Assembly (NCBI RefSeq): GCF_020297365.1 | Contig: NZ_JAIXIG010000012.1 | Span: 33,377-97,376 of the forward strand | DNA length: 64,000 bases | Direction of reading: 5' to 3' | Source: Curtobacterium oceanosedimentum | GTDB lineage: Bacteria; Actinomycetota; Actinomycetes; Actinomycetales; Microbacteriaceae | In this document: positions 63,976 through 64,000 of the stretch, in pieces | Position numbering within the stretch: the first letter of the stretch is position 1 | Layout of the letters: the number at the start of each line of letters is the position of its first letter | Notes under the pieces: generated by a model | Seen by the model: only the letters and a program-made list of their open reading frames with translations | The model's database searches: none | Told to the model about the DNA's origin: nothing | Made by a program: the position numbers and the translations under genes

Positions 63976-64000
63976 GCCGCTCCCCCGAGCCCGAGCCCGA

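Overview
The window is 64 kb of very GC-rich, gene-dense chromosome from an actinobacterium. The gene content (AccE-type acyl-CoA carboxylase subunit, BmpA-type nucleoside importer, three DUF805 proteins, TadE/Rv3654c-like pilus genes next to topA-tmk-holB, mannitol PTS) and the style of the sequence fit the family Microbacteriaceae, perhaps Curtobacterium. That placement is inference from memory of such genomes, not a search result. No origin, rRNA, CRISPR array or insertion sequence was seen; there is one tRNA (Thr, anticodon CGT).

Layout. 1-8.2 kb: end of an acyl-CoA carboxylase beta gene, accE, a repeat-rich intergenic region, a three-gene two-component cluster, a TRAM-domain RNA methyltransferase divergent from maf, and the biotin carboxylase/BCCP gene. 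8.3-9.5 kb: an AbiEi-like/DUF559 nuclease-like gene framed by two related hairpins. 9.6-21.6 kb: a nucleoside uptake and salvage locus, all on the minus strand: lipoprotein (bmpA), ABC ATPase, two permeases, cdd, deoA, add, a PTS IIA-IIB pair, pnp and a phospho-sugar mutase. 21.8-24.4 kb: GDP-mannose synthesis (manC) divergent from a mannosyltransferase-like GT4. 24.4-28.0 kb: sdhCDAB. 28.0-31.7 kb: a TNT-domain gene, three tandem DUF805 genes and a quinone-oxidoreductase-like gene.

31.7-35.3 kb is an AT-richer island, unlike everything around it. It holds a truncated toxin C-terminus followed by a small putative immunity gene, then an array of related immunity-like genes and gene fragments, some frameshifted. 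This and the nearby TNT-domain gene are the most novel part of the window.

35.3-41.6 kb is the mannitol/PTS locus: mtlD, mtlF, mtlA and ptsI on the minus strand, with a DeoR regulator and ptsH diverging from overlapping promoters. Mannitol is phosphorylated on entry by HPr, EI and EII, then oxidised by MtlD. 41.7-50 kb: exonuclease III, trpS, an acetyltransferase, ribD-ribA, an MHS-type transporter, and a small HTH regulator with two clear operators in front of an ABC exporter. 50-57 kb: succinate-semialdehyde-type dehydrogenase, nicotinamidase, D-Ala-D-Ala carboxypeptidase, Gfo/Idh oxidoreductase, a BLUF photosensor, a GH16 enzyme, tRNA-Thr and a TetR regulator. 57.3-64 kb: holB, tmk, topA and the tail of a tad pilus cluster.

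Two genome-wide habits show here. Many genes have a TANNNT box 6-8 bases before the start codon, which suggests leaderless transcripts. A family of GGACGGGAGGC palindromes recurs between genes, and one copy lies inside the maf reading frame.
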